Below are positions 1 through 10,064 of a stretch of DNA of 64,000 bases, in pieces. Numbering within the stretch: the first letter of the stretch is position 1; every line of letters begins with the position of its first letter. Origin of the DNA: Bacteroidales bacterium (lineage in GTDB: Bacteria; Bacteroidota; Bacteroidia; Bacteroidales; UBA932); contig JAMPAT010000020.1 of NCBI GenBank assembly GCA_023667095.1, forward strand, positions 1 to 64,000. Reading direction: 5' to 3'. The notes below the pieces were generated by a model, which did no database searches, was not told the DNA's origin, and was given only the letters and a program-made list of their open reading frames with translations. The position numbers were made by a program, and so were the translations under genes.

Positions 1-141
1 ATTGACAGTCGGCAGCATGACTGTTGCTTTGAAATATATGCACATGATGCGTCTGTGCCGCTGCAGTTTGCCAATGGGCGAGCACGCAAAAGTGCCATGG
101 AGAGCGTAGAATGGGGATTTGCGTACCCGGTGGCACTTTAA
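1..141 (+). CDS. C-terminal end of an unrecognised protein, cut by the window edge
   Basis: Frame 1 is open from the first base to a TAA at 139-141, giving the last 46 residues of a protein that ends in GFAYPVAL. I do not recognise it. It lies just before an 82-bp repeat that recurs inverted at the right edge, so it may be the end of a transposase or another gene of a mobile element. That is an inference from position only. The stretch is short enough for an open frame to occur by chance. Confidence 0.25.
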   Translation: MDSRQHDCCFEIYAHDASVPLQFANGRARKSAMESVEWGFAYPVAL

Positions 142-150
142 AAGGGTGAA

Positions 151-232
151 TGAAGCACACTCTTAAAAATCAAATGATTGTTATACAGTTAATTATGATT
201 TCAGGGCGTGCTCGCTCAATGGCAAAACTTAT
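151..232. repeat. 82-bp repeat, left copy (inverted partner at right edge)
   Basis: This stretch matches the reverse complement of 63919-64000 at 79 of 82 positions (differences at 176, 190 and 204). Homology stops sharply after 232. Because the partner reaches the last base of the window, the repeated element probably continues outward on both sides. Inside it, GCGTGCTCGCTCAATGGCAA (206-225) has a near-perfect inverted partner at 67-86 (18 of 20). This looks like the end of an insertion sequence or another dispersed element; no family is assigned. Confidence 0.7.
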
Positions 233-563
233 TTGATCACAAGGTATATTCTGTCTCCCCAAAAAATTGAGTTGAAGGCACACAGTACACAAGCAATGGA
301 ATTGGTACCAAGCCATAAAAAGCTGGCATATGAAAAACATGCGGTAATTTGAAGATCAAGTTTAGAAGGAAACACTGGTACACAAGAAAACAGGTAATCC
401 TTAGTACATCTGTGGCCATTTCTTGCAATTTTCAATGCTTTTCTGGAATGGTATACAAAGAATCACTGAAAAAGCGAAACAGGCAGAAAAAACATCCGAT
501 AAAAAACAGAAAAGCGGCCACCAGAAAAACTGGGTAGCCGCAAGAAAACAGTAAGGATACCAA
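233..563. other. Non-coding stretch, nothing recognised
   Basis: About 330 AT-rich bases lie between the repeat end and the stop codon of mnmG. Short open frames exist on both strands but have no recognisable motif and unlikely composition. A 10-bp palindrome TTGGTACCAA lies near 301-310. No terminator with a clear T-run was found for mnmG here. Confidence 0.5.
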
Positions 564-2654
564 CTACCGGCCAAAATAGACCAAAAGGACAGAGATGTCA
601 GCCGGTGAGACTCCTGAAATCCGTGAAGCCTGAGCAATTGTCTTCGGTGCATACTTCTTAAGCTTCTGTCTGCACTCGATTGAAAGGCTTTCCACCCTGT
701 CAAAATCAAAGCCATCGGGAATAGAAAGCTTTTCAAGCCTCATTATCTTGTCAGCCATTTTCTGTTCCCTATCAATATATCCCTTATATTTTATATATAT
801 TTCGGAAGACTCAATAATCTCCCTTCTATAGTTATCGTTGATTTTCGTCTGCAGTTCTTCTGCATTGAGCATTGCAACAGGATAATCTGTATTTCCTTTA
901 AGTACCTGTATGGCATGATTGTACGAAATGTAATTCTCACCATCAAGTCCATCTTCATTGCCCAAAGCAGAAATCAGCCCTGGATATACGGAAGAATTGT
1001 CAGCGAACTCCCCTATCGGGTCACCAAAAGCCTCATCTCTATTAAACGAGAATTTTTCAAATGTTCCACGTGGAACTATTTCCAATAATTCAGACATTGA
1101 AACCTGTGGACGTGAGACCAAATCATCTATTCTTTTCCTGCAGTCAGCCACAGCTGTACCGACAGACTCAAGATAACCATTGACAACATCTGGCTTCAAC
1201 GAAGCCTGAGAAGCGAATTCGTTCAGTCTTGAAACAGATTCATACTTCCTCATCGTATAGTCATAGCGGAATTTATCTGCCAGTCCAAGTTTATATGAAA
1301 GCGGAGTAAGCCTCAAATCCGCATTGTCCTGACGAAGCAGAATCCTGTATTCAGCCCTCGAAGTAAACATCCTGTAAGGCTCGTCTACACCTTTCGTGAT
1401 AAGGTCATCAATCAAGACACCGATATAAGCCTCATCCCTCTTCAAGACAAATCCAGGCTTGTCATGAGCCTTGAGATGCGCATTTATACCTGCCATCAGT
1501 CCTTGCGCAGCAGCCTCCTCGTATCCGGTTGTGCCATTTACCTGTCCTGCCATAAACAATCCAGGTATAGACTTCATCTCCAATGTCGGCTCCAGCTGGG
1601 TAGGATCAAAATAATCATATTCGACAGCGTAGGCAGGACGGAATATCTTGACATTTTCCAACCCTTTTATCGCATGCAATGCATCAAGCTGCACCTGCAA
1701 AGGAAGTGATGAAGAGAATCCCTGAAGATAATACTCATTATTGTATCGTCCCTCCGGCTCGAGGAAAAGCTGATGAGAATCCTTGTCGGCAAAAGTTCTC
1801 AGCTTGTCCTCAATACTCGGACAATATCTTGGCCCAATCCCCGTAATCATCCCGGTAAAGAGAGGCGACTCCGAAAATCCGGAACGCAAGATGTCATGCA
1901 CTTCAGTATTGGTATGCACAACATAACAAGGTTTCTGCGGAGTTCCATTCTGCGCAGTTGACAGGAAAGGCAGATAAGAAAATTTTTCAGGAGACACATC
2001 CCCGACCTGTACAGGCAGCGACGACACATCTACAGAAGAAATGTCAATGCGCGGAGGGGTACCAGTCTTCATCCTGGCAGTCTTCACTCCCATCTCAACA
2101 AGTTGACCAGTCAAGCCATACGAAGACAACTCCCCTATCCTTCCGCCCTCGAAAGAATTCCTTCCGATGAAAAGCTTGCCATTGAGGAAGGTTCCTGCAG
2201 TCACGACAACTGTCTGAGAATTGAATTTTGCCCCAGTAGTAGTACTTACCCCCACGATTTTTGAATTCTCAAAGAGAAAAGACGTCACGGAATCTTGGTA
2301 AATATCTAATTTACAAGTACTTTCGAGGATTTTACGCCAATTGAGCGAAAAGTGCATTTTATCGCATTGGGCACGAGGACTCCACATCGCCGGACCTTTT
2401 GAACGGTTCAGCATCCTGAACTGCAATGTCGAAGCATCAGTCACAATGCCGGTATACCCACCAAGAGCATCAATCTCCCGGACAATCTGCCCCTTTGCAA
2501 TTCCACCGATTGCAGGATTGCAGGACATCTGCGCAAAACGTCCCATATCCATCGTGACAAGCAGGACAGAAGAACCCATATTGGCAGCAGCCATGGCCGC
2601 CTCACAGCCGGCATGCCCTCCCCCGACAACAATTACATCATAAAATTTCTCCAT
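564..2654 (-). CDS. mnmG: MnmG (GidA), tRNA uridine-34 carboxymethylaminomethyl synthesis enzyme
   Basis: FAD-dependent enzyme that, with MnmE, places the carboxymethylaminomethyl group on C5 of wobble uridine in certain tRNAs. The N-terminus carries the FAD dinucleotide motif GGGHAG (11-16) and the family signature around [12 protein letters not shown] (44-55, with Cys45). The C-terminal helical domain ends in [17 protein letters not shown], as is typical. At 696 residues it is longer than the usual 620-630. The extra roughly 70 residues sit at about 530-599, between the RPQVSM segment and the ELQTKIN segment, and include Gly/Asp/Asn-rich sequence. It lies one base downstream of ybeY and is probably co-transcribed with it. 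Confidence 0.96.
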   Translation of the reverse strand: MEKFYDVIVVGGGHAGCEAAMAAANMGSSVLLVTMDMGRFAQMSCNPAIGGIAKGQIVREIDALGGYTGIVTDASTLQFRMLNRSKGPAMWSPRAQCDKMHFSLNWRKILESTCKLDIYQDSVTSFLFENSKIVGVSTTTGAKFNSQTVVVTAGTFLNGKLFIGRNSFEGGRIGELSSYGLTGQLVEMGVKTARMKTGTPPRIDISSVDVSSLPVQVGDVSPEKFSYLPFLSTAQNGTPQKPCYVVHTNTEVHDILRSGFSESPLFTGMITGIGPRYCPSIEDKLRTFADKDSHQLFLEPEGRYNNEYYLQGFSSSLPLQVQLDALHAIKGLENVKIFRPAYAVEYDYFDPTQLEPTLEMKSIPGLFMAGQVNGTTGYEEAAAQGLMAGINAHLKAHDKPGFVLKRDEAYIGVLIDDLITKGVDEPYRMFTSRAEYRILLRQDNADLRLTPLSYKLGLADKFRYDYTMRKYESVSRLNEFASQASLKPDVVNGYLESVGTAVADCRKRIDDLVSRPQVSMSELLEIVPRGTFEKFSFNRDEAFGDPIGEFADNSSVYPGLISALGNEDGLDGENYISYNHAIQVLKGNTDYPVAMLNAEELQTKINDNYRREIIESSEIYIKYKGYIDREQKMADKIMRLEKLSIPDGFDFDRVESLSIECRQKLKKYAPKTIAQASRISGVSPADISVLLVYFGR

Positions 2655-2655
2655 G

Positions 2656-3075
2656 CTACAGAAGCTCCCTGAAAGAAAGGTAATAGTTCTCTTTCGCCCT
2701 CATCTGGGCAACATCTTCTTCGGTATGGTCATCGTAACCGATCAGGTGAAGAAGTCCATGGACAATGACACGGTTAAGTTCATCAGCAAACTCTGTCCCG
2801 TACTCCACGGCATTCTCCCTCACACTGTCGACACTTATAAACAAGTCTCCTGACAGTCTGTCGTCCTCACAGTAGTCGAAAGTGATGATGTCTGTGAAAT
2901 AGTCATGGCCAAGATACCGTTGGTTAATATCCAGAATATAATTGTCTGAACAGAATATAATGGATATGTTGCCAATACGCCTGATCTCGCTCTCAGCGAC
3001 TATCCTCAGCCACCTATTGTTCCTGGCCTTTCCCTTAAAGATAAAATCCGTATCTTCAAAATAGTATGAAATCAT
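2656..3075 (-). CDS. ybeY: YbeY endoribonuclease (16S rRNA maturation)
   Basis: Single-strand-specific metal-dependent endoribonuclease needed for 16S rRNA 3' maturation and ribosome quality control. At 139 residues it has the usual size. The metal-binding signature [12 protein letters not shown] lies at 106-117 (His106, His110, His117), with one residue more before the third His than in the E. coli motif. The stop is one base from the mnmG start, so the two genes form a minus-strand RNA-modification operon. The gene diverges from the TonB gene, with promoters presumably in the 106-bp gap. Confidence 0.94.
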   Translation of the reverse strand: MISYYFEDTDFIFKGKARNNRWLRIVAESEIRRIGNISIIFCSDNYILDINQRYLGHDYFTDIITFDYCEDDRLSGDLFISVDSVRENAVEYGTEFADELNRVIVHGLLHLIGYDDHTEEDVAQMRAKENYYLSFRELL

Positions 3076-3117
3076 AGCTTCGAAATATTTCTACAAAAAT
3101 AATCTATTCAATAAAAA

Positions 3118-3148
3118 TTTGAAATAAAAATTATTATTTCTAACTTTA
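3118..3148 (+). promoter_or_regulatory. Predicted Bacteroidota promoter for the TonB gene
   Basis: TTTG at 3118-3121 is followed after 19 bases by TAACTTTA at 3141-3148, one mismatch from the Bacteroidota -7 consensus TAnnTTTG. The predicted start of transcription is about 30 bases before the TonB gene start codon. Confidence 0.5.
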
Positions 3149-3181
3149 CCGGACAAATGCGAATACTAATAAAATTCTAAT

Positions 3182-3874
3182 ATGGAAGTTAAAAAAACTG
3201 ATAAGGCTAACCTTGAGAACAAGAAGCTCCTTTTCGTAGAAATCGGGCTTGTGATCTCCCTTGCGATAGTATTCTTCGCATTCGAATGGGGTTCAAAAGA
3301 GAAGCAGGTAGCTGTATTGGAAGAGACTACACAGGTTGTAGACGTAGAAGAGATGGTTCCTATTACACAGGAAACCCCTCCTCCACCACCATCAGCACCT
3401 CAGATTCCTGTACTTTCAGACCAGATTGACATCGTGGACGATGAAATCCAGGTCGATGATGACATGTTCATCAATCTTGAGGACGACTCAAACATGGGTG
3501 TCGAGATTATGGACTATGTAGAGGGTGTGACCGAGGAAGTAGTTGAAGAGGAAGCTATTCCTTTCCAGCTCGTGGAGGACAAGCCTTCATTCATGGGCGG
3601 TGATGCAAATGCCTTCTCCAAATGGGTGAACGAGAGGCTCGTATATCCTGAAATTGCAAAAGAAAACGGCGTGCAGGGACGTGTTACCCTTCAGTTTACT
3701 GTAAATACCGACGGATCTGTATCCAACGTGAAAGTTCTCCGTGGAGTTGATTCATCACTTGACAAGGAGGCTGTCAGGGTCGTTTCAATGTCACCTAAAT
3801 GGACTCCAGGAAAGCAGAGGGACCGTGCTGTAAAAGTAACTTACACATTCCCTGTTATATTCCAGTTGAGATAA
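3182..3874 (+). CDS. TonB-family energy transducer
   Basis: Inner-membrane protein that passes proton-motive force from ExbB/ExbD to TonB-dependent outer-membrane receptors such as SusC. The 230-residue protein has a short cytoplasmic tail, one membrane helix (about 17-36), a proline run PPPPPSAP and a strongly acidic periplasmic linker. The C-terminal TonB domain (about 150-230) contains YPEIAKENGVQGRVTLQF and a final beta strand, VTYTFPVIFQLR. It stands alone between its own promoter and a terminator, without exbB or exbD nearby. Bacteroidota carry several TonB paralogues, so I cannot say which receptors it serves. Confidence 0.92.
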   Translation: MEVKKTDKANLENKKLLFVEIGLVISLAIVFFAFEWGSKEKQVAVLEETTQVVDVEEMVPITQETPPPPPSAPQIPVLSDQIDIVDDEIQVDDDMFINLEDDSNMGVEIMDYVEGVTEEVVEEEAIPFQLVEDKPSFMGGDANAFSKWVNERLVYPEIAKENGVQGRVTLQFTVNTDGSVSNVKVLRGVDSSLDKEAVRVVSMSPKWTPGKQRDRAVKVTYTFPVIFQLR

Positions 3875-3896
3875 CCGTATCAAGAGAATAATGATG

Positions 3897-3930
3897 AGTC
3901 GGCCAAAAAGAAATTTTTGACCGACTTTTT
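3897..3930 (+). terminator. Rho-independent terminator after the TonB gene
   Basis: A stem pairs AGTCGG plus CAAAAA with TTTTTG plus CCGACT around a short loop and ends in a T-run. It lies 22 bases after the TonB stop codon. Confidence 0.75.
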
Positions 3931-4063
3931 AAATATCAACGCCTTCGCCATGTAAAAGACCCTCCGGCAGCCAGGAAAAGGCATAGCTGCAGAATTAAGC
4001 CTAACAGTAATCAGAATCTTCAATTGCAGATTGAACAATTTATCTACAATTGATTCACATTTA

Positions 4064-5257
4064 ATGACCTCAAAGATGAAAGAAGAAATATACGTAGAAA
4101 AGGCCGTATTTGTCGGCGTAATAAAGCAGGGCGATGATGAAAGGCAGATAATGGAATACCTTGATGAACTGGAATTCCTCGCTGAGACAGCCGGAGCCAA
4201 AGGAGAGAAGAAATTCATCCAGAAAGTCGATAAGCCGGACAGCAGGACATATATAAGGAGCGGCAAGCTACAGGAAATCAAGGACTACATAGCTGAGCAT
4301 GAGATTGATGTCGTTATATTTGACGATGAGCTCTCCCCTACACAGCTCAGAAACATCGAAAGGGAACTCAACATCAGGATTCTGGACAGGACCAACCTCA
4401 TACTTGACATATTTGCTCAGAGAGCTAAGACAGCATACGCAAAGATGCAGGTTGAACTGGCCCAGTACCAGTACCTGCTTCCACGGCTGACCCGAATGTG
4501 GACCCACCTTGAAAGGCAGAAAGGAGGTATCGGAATGCGTGGTCCTGGAGAAACACAGATTGAGACTGACCGACGAATAATCCAGGGCAAGATTTCCAAG
4601 TTGAAGGAACAGCTGCAGAAAGTTGACCGCCAGATGGCATCACAGCGCGGCAACCGTGGCTCACTTGTCAGGATATCACTTGTAGGTTATACAAACGTCG
4701 GCAAAAGCACACTGATGAACCTGCTTGCAAAAAGCGATGTATTCGCTGAGAACAAGCTGTTTGCAACTCTTGACACAACAGTCCGTAAAGTCGTCATCGA
4801 GAATGTCCCGTTCCTTCTCAGTGACACCGTAGGATTCATCAGGAAACTCCCCACACAGCTTGTGGAGGCTTTCAAGAGCACTCTGGATGAAGTACGTGAG
4901 GCAGACATACTTATGCATGTAGTGGATATCTCTCATCCAAACTTTGAGGAGCACATCAAGGTAGTGGAAGAGACATTGAAGGACATAAAGGCTATAGACA
5001 AGCCTATTTTCGTCGTTTTCAACAAGATTGATGCATACAGATACGAAGAATACGATATGTTCTCCCTGGAGCCTAAAAAGCCCGAAAACTACACTCTTGA
5101 CGAGTTCAAGAACAGCTGGATAGCAAAGGAGAACACACCATGTATCTTCATCTCTGCAAAGGACAGGGTCGGAATAGACAAGCTGCGTGGAGACCTCTAC
5201 AAGATGGTTGCAGAGATTCATGCCGGCCGCTACCCTTTCGACAATTTCCTGTGGTAA
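4064..5257 (+). CDS. hflX: HflX ribosome-associated GTPase
   Basis: GTPase that binds the large ribosomal subunit and splits stalled ribosomes, notably after heat stress. N-terminal HflX domain with the glycine-rich linker GMRGPGETQIETD, then a G domain with GYTNVGKST (from about residue 208), DTVGF, NKID and a final SAK motif. The open frame extends upstream to a TTG at 4031. I prefer the ATG at 4064, with 4076 (MKEEIYVEKAVF) equally possible; there is no clear Shine-Dalgarno sequence to decide. The stop codon abuts the stop codon of tpx on the other strand with no base between. Confidence 0.94.
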   Translation: MTSKMKEEIYVEKAVFVGVIKQGDDERQIMEYLDELEFLAETAGAKGEKKFIQKVDKPDSRTYIRSGKLQEIKDYIAEHEIDVVIFDDELSPTQLRNIERELNIRILDRTNLILDIFAQRAKTAYAKMQVELAQYQYLLPRLTRMWTHLERQKGGIGMRGPGETQIETDRRIIQGKISKLKEQLQKVDRQMASQRGNRGSLVRISLVGYTNVGKSTLMNLLAKSDVFAENKLFATLDTTVRKVVIENVPFLLSDTVGFIRKLPTQLVEAFKSTLDEVREADILMHVVDISHPNFEEHIKVVEETLKDIKAIDKPIFVVFNKIDAYRYEEYDMFSLEPKKPENYTLDEFKNSWIAKENTPCIFISAKDRVGIDKLRGDLYKMVAEIHAGRYPFDNFLW

Positions 5258-5758
5258 CTATTTCAAGGCTGCAAGAGCTGCCTCATAATCAGGTTCATCA
5301 GTAATTTCAGGAACGAGCTGTACATAAACAACCTTTCCATCCTCATCTACAACTACAACTGCACGTGAATACAGGCCCTTGAGAGGTCCATCCATAATCT
5401 CAACACCATATTTGCCTGCAAAGCAGTTGCATCTGAACAGCGAAAGCGGAACTACATTATCCAGCCCCTCTACAGTACAGAACCTTGACTGGGCAAACGG
5501 CAGGTCCTTTGACAGACAGAGGACAACTGTATTCTCCAGGGAGGAAGCCATCTGGTTGAACTTCCTTACTGATGCAGCACACACTTCTGTATCAAGGCTC
5601 GGAAAGATATTTAAGACCACCTTTTTGCCCTTAAAATCACTCAGATGAGCCGTTGTAAGGTCACCTTTGACTCCACCGAAATCAGGGGCAATTTCGCCCG
5701 TTTTTGGAAGTTCCCCGCACAACTCGACAGGACTTCCCATGAAAGTAACTTTTGCCAT
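5258..5758 (-). CDS. tpx: Thiol peroxidase (Tpx, atypical 2-Cys peroxiredoxin)
   Basis: Periplasmic or cytosolic peroxiredoxin that reduces hydrogen peroxide and alkyl hydroperoxides using thioredoxin. The 166-residue protein has the peroxidatic cysteine Cys60 in SLDTEVC and the resolving cysteine Cys94 in FAQSRFC, the arrangement that defines Tpx. No signal peptide is visible, so it is probably cytosolic. It is convergent with hflX at zero spacing and follows the terminator of the foldase gene, so it is likely its own transcript. Confidence 0.95.
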   Translation of the reverse strand: MAKVTFMGSPVELCGELPKTGEIAPDFGGVKGDLTTAHLSDFKGKKVVLNIFPSLDTEVCAASVRKFNQMASSLENTVVLCLSKDLPFAQSRFCTVEGLDNVVPLSLFRCNCFAGKYGVEIMDGPLKGLYSRAVVVVDEDGKVVYVQLVPEITDEPDYEAALAALK

Positions 5759-5831
5759 AATAAATATTTAAATGTCAGAATATCCCTGTTAAAGGACAAC
5801 GGACCGAGACATTAACAAATTGCGAACCAAA

Positions 5832-5868
5832 ACAAAAATGAGGTGATGCCCTGAGCGGCTATCACCTC
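5832..5868 (-). terminator. Terminator after the foldase gene (minus strand)
   Basis: Read on the minus strand, GAGGTGAT (complement of 5861-5868) pairs with ATCACCTC (complement of 5840-5847) around a 13-base loop and is followed by a T-rich tail ATTTTTGTTTTGG. It lies between the foldase stop codon and tpx. Confidence 0.7.
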
Positions 5869-5891
5869 ATATATATTCCAGGAAGAATCTA

Positions 5892-7979
5892 CTAATAGAA
5901 CCTTGCCCTGTTGTCCTTGACATCACCGTCTTCCATCATGACAGGCATCAGCATCTGCACGCTGTACTGTGCCATCTGGGCATTACGGTTCTTTGCATCA
6001 TCCTCTGTAAAGAATGCACCTGTGTCGCGTCCTGTAACCTTGTAGACATAGACTCCGATTGTTCCGGCGAGAGGTTTGCTGATTACGCCTGGCTCTGCAA
6101 CTGAAACGGCACCTATGAACTTAGGGTCAAGTCCCTGTGAAGTAAGCGATGCAAAGGTAATGTTGTCCTTTGTGCTTACTGTTGTTCCGAGAGCCTCTGC
6201 GATAGCCTCCATTGTTGTAAGGCCTGCTATCTTCTCGGCAACCTCTGCAGCCTTCTTCTCGCCTGCCTTCTCAGAATAAAGGATATTCTTGATACGTGGA
6301 GCGACCTCAGCTACGGTAGCATATCCTTCCTTGTGGATATCCTTGAGGGCAACGACAAAGAAATAGTTGTTATTTGCAGTAATGATATTGGAAACTTTGC
6401 CTTTCTTCGCCTCAAATGCCCATCTTGTAATTTCCTTGGTATGGTCAATTGCACCGAGACGGTCAGAGCTTTCAAGCATCTTGTTGACCGGATGGGCATA
6501 GAGGTTCTCCTCCTCTACAGCCTTCCTGAATGACTCATACTTGCCAGCCGCCTTTGTAGCGAGGGTATTTGCCTGTGAATAATAGTCGTTGTAAGTTGCC
6601 TTTGAAGCGAGAATCTCCCTTTCGAGGATTGCAACCTGCTTCTTCTCTACAGGAACTGTCCTTCTGGTAACTTCGACAATATGCTTTCCGTACTGCGTAT
6701 CAAGGATGAACGCCTTGTCAAGAGCTGCAGTAAGCACTGACTCCATTCCAGGAATCATATATGTCTGTGTCATCCAGCCGATGTCTCCCCTTTCTGCTAC
6801 ATTCGGATTCTGGTCTGCTGAATAGAAAGCTGCAACATTTGAGAAGCTGTCCTTGCCTGTCCTGATTACATTCACAAGGCTGTCAGCAAGATTCTCATCA
6901 GCACCCTGGAGAAGAATATGTCTTACATAGACAGAATCAGGAATCATCTTTGTATCCAAAACCTTTGCTGCATAGAAGACATTGTCCTTCATGTAGAGCG
7001 GTGAAACATCCCCTGTATGTGCCTCTGCTACAAAAGTGCTGATATCTGAAGATATTGTATTCAGTTCACCTGCCTTGTACCAGTAATCTGAAAGCTGCCT
7101 GTCAGAGTTCTTCAGGAGGAAGCTCTTCATGTTGTCAGTCTGCTCAAATTCGGTATGGAGCGCATTTGTCTGCTCGGTTGCAGCTGCGACGTCATCTGCA
7201 GACGGCTTGACCTCGAATACGACATACTCAATGTCCCTGCTTGCCTGCTGCCTGTAGAAATCCTTGTGTTCCTTGTAGTATTTGCGGATTTCGCTGTCAG
7301 AGACAACTATTGTAGTATCCTGGACATATCCGAAAGGAACCATCACAAATTCAGCATCGGTAGTATTGTTGTTCTCCTCAATGCTCTTTGCAAGCATCAA
7401 GGCATTTGTGTAATTGCTCTGTGTGAAGAGCGAACCGTATTTTGCATAATATTCCTGGGTCTCCACTGTGCTCTGGAGATAATCCCAATAGGTCCTGAGC
7501 CTTCCAGACTCATCGTTGCGGATCTGCTGGACAAACTCAACAAGCCTCTCCTTTGAGAAATTGCCGGATTCATCTGTGAATACAGAAGCGACAACAGGTG
7601 AAACCATATCACCGGTTGTAAGTGCAAGCATCTCCTCCTCGCCTACAGTAAGGCCGGCTGCATGCGCATTCCTGATAAATAGATACCTGTCCACAAGCGA
7701 CTGCCATGCAGCATTCCTTATCATAGCCTGCTGCTCCTCGCCCTGAACAGACCTTCCGCTTATGATTTCATTGATTACAGTCAAATTCTCAACATCCTTC
7801 TGGAAATCCTGGTATGAAACAGATTTTCCATTTATCTCTCCAACATCATATTTGGAAGACATTGACGATGATACTGACTCCAGAGTAGTCGGGTCAATTA
7901 TAAATGACAGCAGGGCCAATGCAATGACCACTGTGATAAAGACTCCCAACTTTACGCGAATTTTTTCAAGAACCGCCAT
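5892..7979 (-). CDS. PpiD/SurA-type membrane-anchored peptidyl-prolyl isomerase
   Basis: Envelope foldase that assists outer-membrane and secreted proteins. A single N-terminal membrane helix (about 13-28, LGVFITVVIALALLSFII) anchors a large periplasmic part with a SurA-like N-terminal chaperone domain. A parvulin domain follows (VYVRHILLQGAD to GKHIVEVTRRT, about 350-450), then a second, more divergent parvulin-like segment. At 695 residues it matches Bacteroidota PpiD-like proteins. It is the last gene of the minus-strand cluster starting at coaX. In other Bacteroidales I recall a CNNM/haemolysin-type gene between lptC and this gene; none is present here. Confidence 0.9.
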   Translation of the reverse strand: MAVLEKIRVKLGVFITVVIALALLSFIIDPTTLESVSSSMSSKYDVGEINGKSVSYQDFQKDVENLTVINEIISGRSVQGEEQQAMIRNAAWQSLVDRYLFIRNAHAAGLTVGEEEMLALTTGDMVSPVVASVFTDESGNFSKERLVEFVQQIRNDESGRLRTYWDYLQSTVETQEYYAKYGSLFTQSNYTNALMLAKSIEENNNTTDAEFVMVPFGYVQDTTIVVSDSEIRKYYKEHKDFYRQQASRDIEYVVFEVKPSADDVAAATEQTNALHTEFEQTDNMKSFLLKNSDRQLSDYWYKAGELNTISSDISTFVAEAHTGDVSPLYMKDNVFYAAKVLDTKMIPDSVYVRHILLQGADENLADSLVNVIRTGKDSFSNVAAFYSADQNPNVAERGDIGWMTQTYMIPGMESVLTAALDKAFILDTQYGKHIVEVTRRTVPVEKKQVAILEREILASKATYNDYYSQANTLATKAAGKYESFRKAVEEENLYAHPVNKMLESSDRLGAIDHTKEITRWAFEAKKGKVSNIITANNNYFFVVALKDIHKEGYATVAEVAPRIKNILYSEKAGEKKAAEVAEKIAGLTTMEAIAEALGTTVSTKDNITFASLTSQGLDPKFIGAVSVAEPGVISKPLAGTIGVYVYKVTGRDTGAFFTEDDAKNRNAQMAQYSVQMLMPVMMEDGDVKDNRARFY

Positions 7980-8073
7980 CTTTTTATGAAATTTTAATAA
8001 TTTTCTTGTTACAATTGTCTAAGCAAAAATGCAATAGGGCTGCGAAGATAACAATTTTTATCCAAATTCGCCA

Positions 8074-8700
8074 CTATTTCTTCAATAACGGACCGATAAA
8101 ATTTGCAGTATCAATCACAACGGCAGTACTGTCCTGCTCCACAAGGATATAATTGTTGAATGGACGCTTAAGCTCGGATTCCCTTGCCCTCTGGTCGGAC
8201 TCCATGCCATATCCCTGCATAAAACCGTCAGGAGAATACATCTTGACATAGCAATCCGTATAGATACGTTCATTCTTCCTGTCCCAGTAAAGTGTATCTG
8301 TCTCCATGGTCTCATGGTTCACAAGATTCCGGACAACGACATTGCCGAATGCCATCCATGTCTCACGGCCGTCCTTGTACTTCAGGTGACGGGCCTTGTC
8401 TGATACAATCTCGGTCTCCAGCATCCCCTGCTCAGTATATCCGAAAACGGCAAATCCGTCAGGGAAAAGTTCGAAAGAAAGCGTATCGGTCTCATACCTT
8501 TCCATCAAGGCAGCCTCCATCCTCATCTGCAATACACCGTTTTCAGTACTTACGATAAACATGTCATCAACAGTCTGGACCGGTGTCCCCTTGATGTCAA
8601 GCGCCCCTGCAGTCTCTATCTTTCCTTTACATGAATAAACGATGAAAGCAACCGCCAGAGCGGTTGCAGTCATCATTACCCTATTTGATTTACTTTTCAA
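8074..8700 (-). CDS. lptC: LptC-like LPS export lipoprotein
   Basis: Predicted periplasmic component of the lipopolysaccharide export bridge, which passes LPS from the LptB2FG transporter to LptA. The 208-residue protein has an N-terminal hydrophobic segment ending in a lipobox-like VYSC (about 21-24), so it may be a lipoprotein rather than a bitopic protein. The body contains the beta-jellyroll pattern of LptC (ENGVLQMRMEAALMERYE, FPDGFAVFGY, LKYKDGRETWMAFGNVVVRN). It starts 5 bases after the TPR gene, which points to one transcript. The assignment rests on pattern and on a cluster order familiar in Bacteroidales. Confidence 0.85.
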   Translation of the reverse strand: MKSKSNRVMMTATALAVAFIVYSCKGKIETAGALDIKGTPVQTVDDMFIVSTENGVLQMRMEAALMERYETDTLSFELFPDGFAVFGYTEQGMLETEIVSDKARHLKYKDGRETWMAFGNVVVRNLVNHETMETDTLYWDRKNERIYTDCYVKMYSPDGFMQGYGMESDQRARESELKRPFNNYILVEQDSTAVVIDTANFIGPLLKK

Positions 8701-8705
8701 ATCAA

Positions 8706-10034
8706 TTATTTCTGTGTCCTGACAGTTGTAGTAGCCTTAAGGCCATTGCAAGAAACGGTATAGGACTGTCCGTCAGTAAGATCATACATGAATGCCTCTG
8801 CAGCCTGCGGGAAGTATGCCCTGTACTGCGCAATCATCTTGTTGCATTCCTCAGCAAGCGAAGCATCTGCCTCCTTTGCCTTTGACATGAAATCAACAGC
8901 AACCCAGTATGGTGCCCTCATCTCGATTTCATTGCCCTTGCATACTGTTGATCCCCAGATTGTTCCGGCAAGCATATATGCCTTTCCTTTCACATTGCTG
9001 TCAGTATCAAGCTGTGCTGCACGTGTCGCATATCCAAGTGCTGCAGAGTTTCTTCCGTTCTTGAAGCAGAATGCTGCAAGCTCGAAATAGTAGTCAGCAT
9101 CCTTGTCATCATCAGACTCAGGATAGTCAATTGCCTCCTGCATAAGCTTGATGGCATTGTCAACATCCCCCCTTGAAGAATGGAGCTTGTAGAGGAAATA
9201 TGCAGAATTTACAGAAGGCTCAAGCCTGTACATTGTGCTGGCAGCATTTATAAACAATTCATTGTCAGTACAATCCTCAGTAGTGCTGAGCATCCTTACA
9301 ATATTCTTTGCAAGATCAAGATCCTCAGGGTTTGCCTCATACCTTGGAGTGAACAGTGCCACAAGGCTCTCACAGCTTGCCACCTTGCTGGAAATGAAGA
9401 GGTTCTCGACATCTCCCTTGATCTTTGCAAGGTTGTCAGACGGTGCTGAAGCCTCTATCTTCTCGAGATTCTCCATTGAAGTCTCGTACACCTCAATGAT
9501 TTCCTCGGCTGAAAGCACTCCGTCCTTATAGAGGGCTACAGCAGCATTGAGCTGGAAAAGGAAAATCTGCGGAAGTGTCTTTTCACCGTTGGCACTGATG
9601 ATCTCGGAGAAGCCATCAAAGAGCTTCCTGTTGTCGTTCTTGATGTACTGTACCATATCCATACCCTTATTGTTCAATGCAGTCTGGGCATATTTAGGAT
9701 AGTACTGGGCCCTAATGTCATGAAGCATCATAAGCGTATCGACAAGGGATTCTCTATATATTGCGTTGTTCTTGTTCTTGTTGATGAGGTCCCTGACAAG
9801 CTTGGTTCCGTTGATCAGCATATTATGGTTTGCCGTAGGAGGACAGAGCTTGAAAGCCTTTCTCCAGTTCGGAGTTGCCTCATCATAGTTCTTCTGTTTG
9901 AAATACTCGTTGTAGTAGGAGAGGTACTTGATACACTCAGCACTGTCTGCACCGTATTTTCCCTGTGCATGCAGCAGATTCCCGCCCATTGCCATGAGCA
10001 TAGAAGTAAAAAGCAAAAGAGCAATCTTTTTCAT
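8706..10034 (-). CDS. Secreted TPR-repeat protein
   Basis: 442-residue protein with a signal peptide (cleavage near LLHAQG) followed by tetratricopeptide-type helical repeats. Recognisable units lie around YNEYFKQKNYDEATPNWRKA near the N-terminus and DYYFELAAFCFKNGRNSAALGYATRAAQL near the C-terminus. It ends in a small, probably beta-rich tail (GQSYTVSCNGLKATTTVR). TPR proteins of this kind scaffold envelope complexes. The flanking outer-membrane barrel, LptC and foldase genes suggest a role in outer-membrane biogenesis, which is inference. No catalytic motif is visible. Confidence 0.85.
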   Translation of the reverse strand: MKKIALLLFTSMLMAMGGNLLHAQGKYGADSAECIKYLSYYNEYFKQKNYDEATPNWRKAFKLCPPTANHNMLINGTKLVRDLINKNKNNAIYRESLVDTLMMLHDIRAQYYPKYAQTALNNKGMDMVQYIKNDNRKLFDGFSEIISANGEKTLPQIFLFQLNAAVALYKDGVLSAEEIIEVYETSMENLEKIEASAPSDNLAKIKGDVENLFISSKVASCESLVALFTPRYEANPEDLDLAKNIVRMLSTTEDCTDNELFINAASTMYRLEPSVNSAYFLYKLHSSRGDVDNAIKLMQEAIDYPESDDDKDADYYFELAAFCFKNGRNSAALGYATRAAQLDTDSNVKGKAYMLAGTIWGSTVCKGNEIEMRAPYWVAVDFMSKAKEADASLAEECNKMIAQYRAYFPQAAEAFMYDLTDGQSYTVSCNGLKATTTVRTQK

Positions 10035-10064
10035 AATATCTTAATTCTTTAATTTCACAATAGC

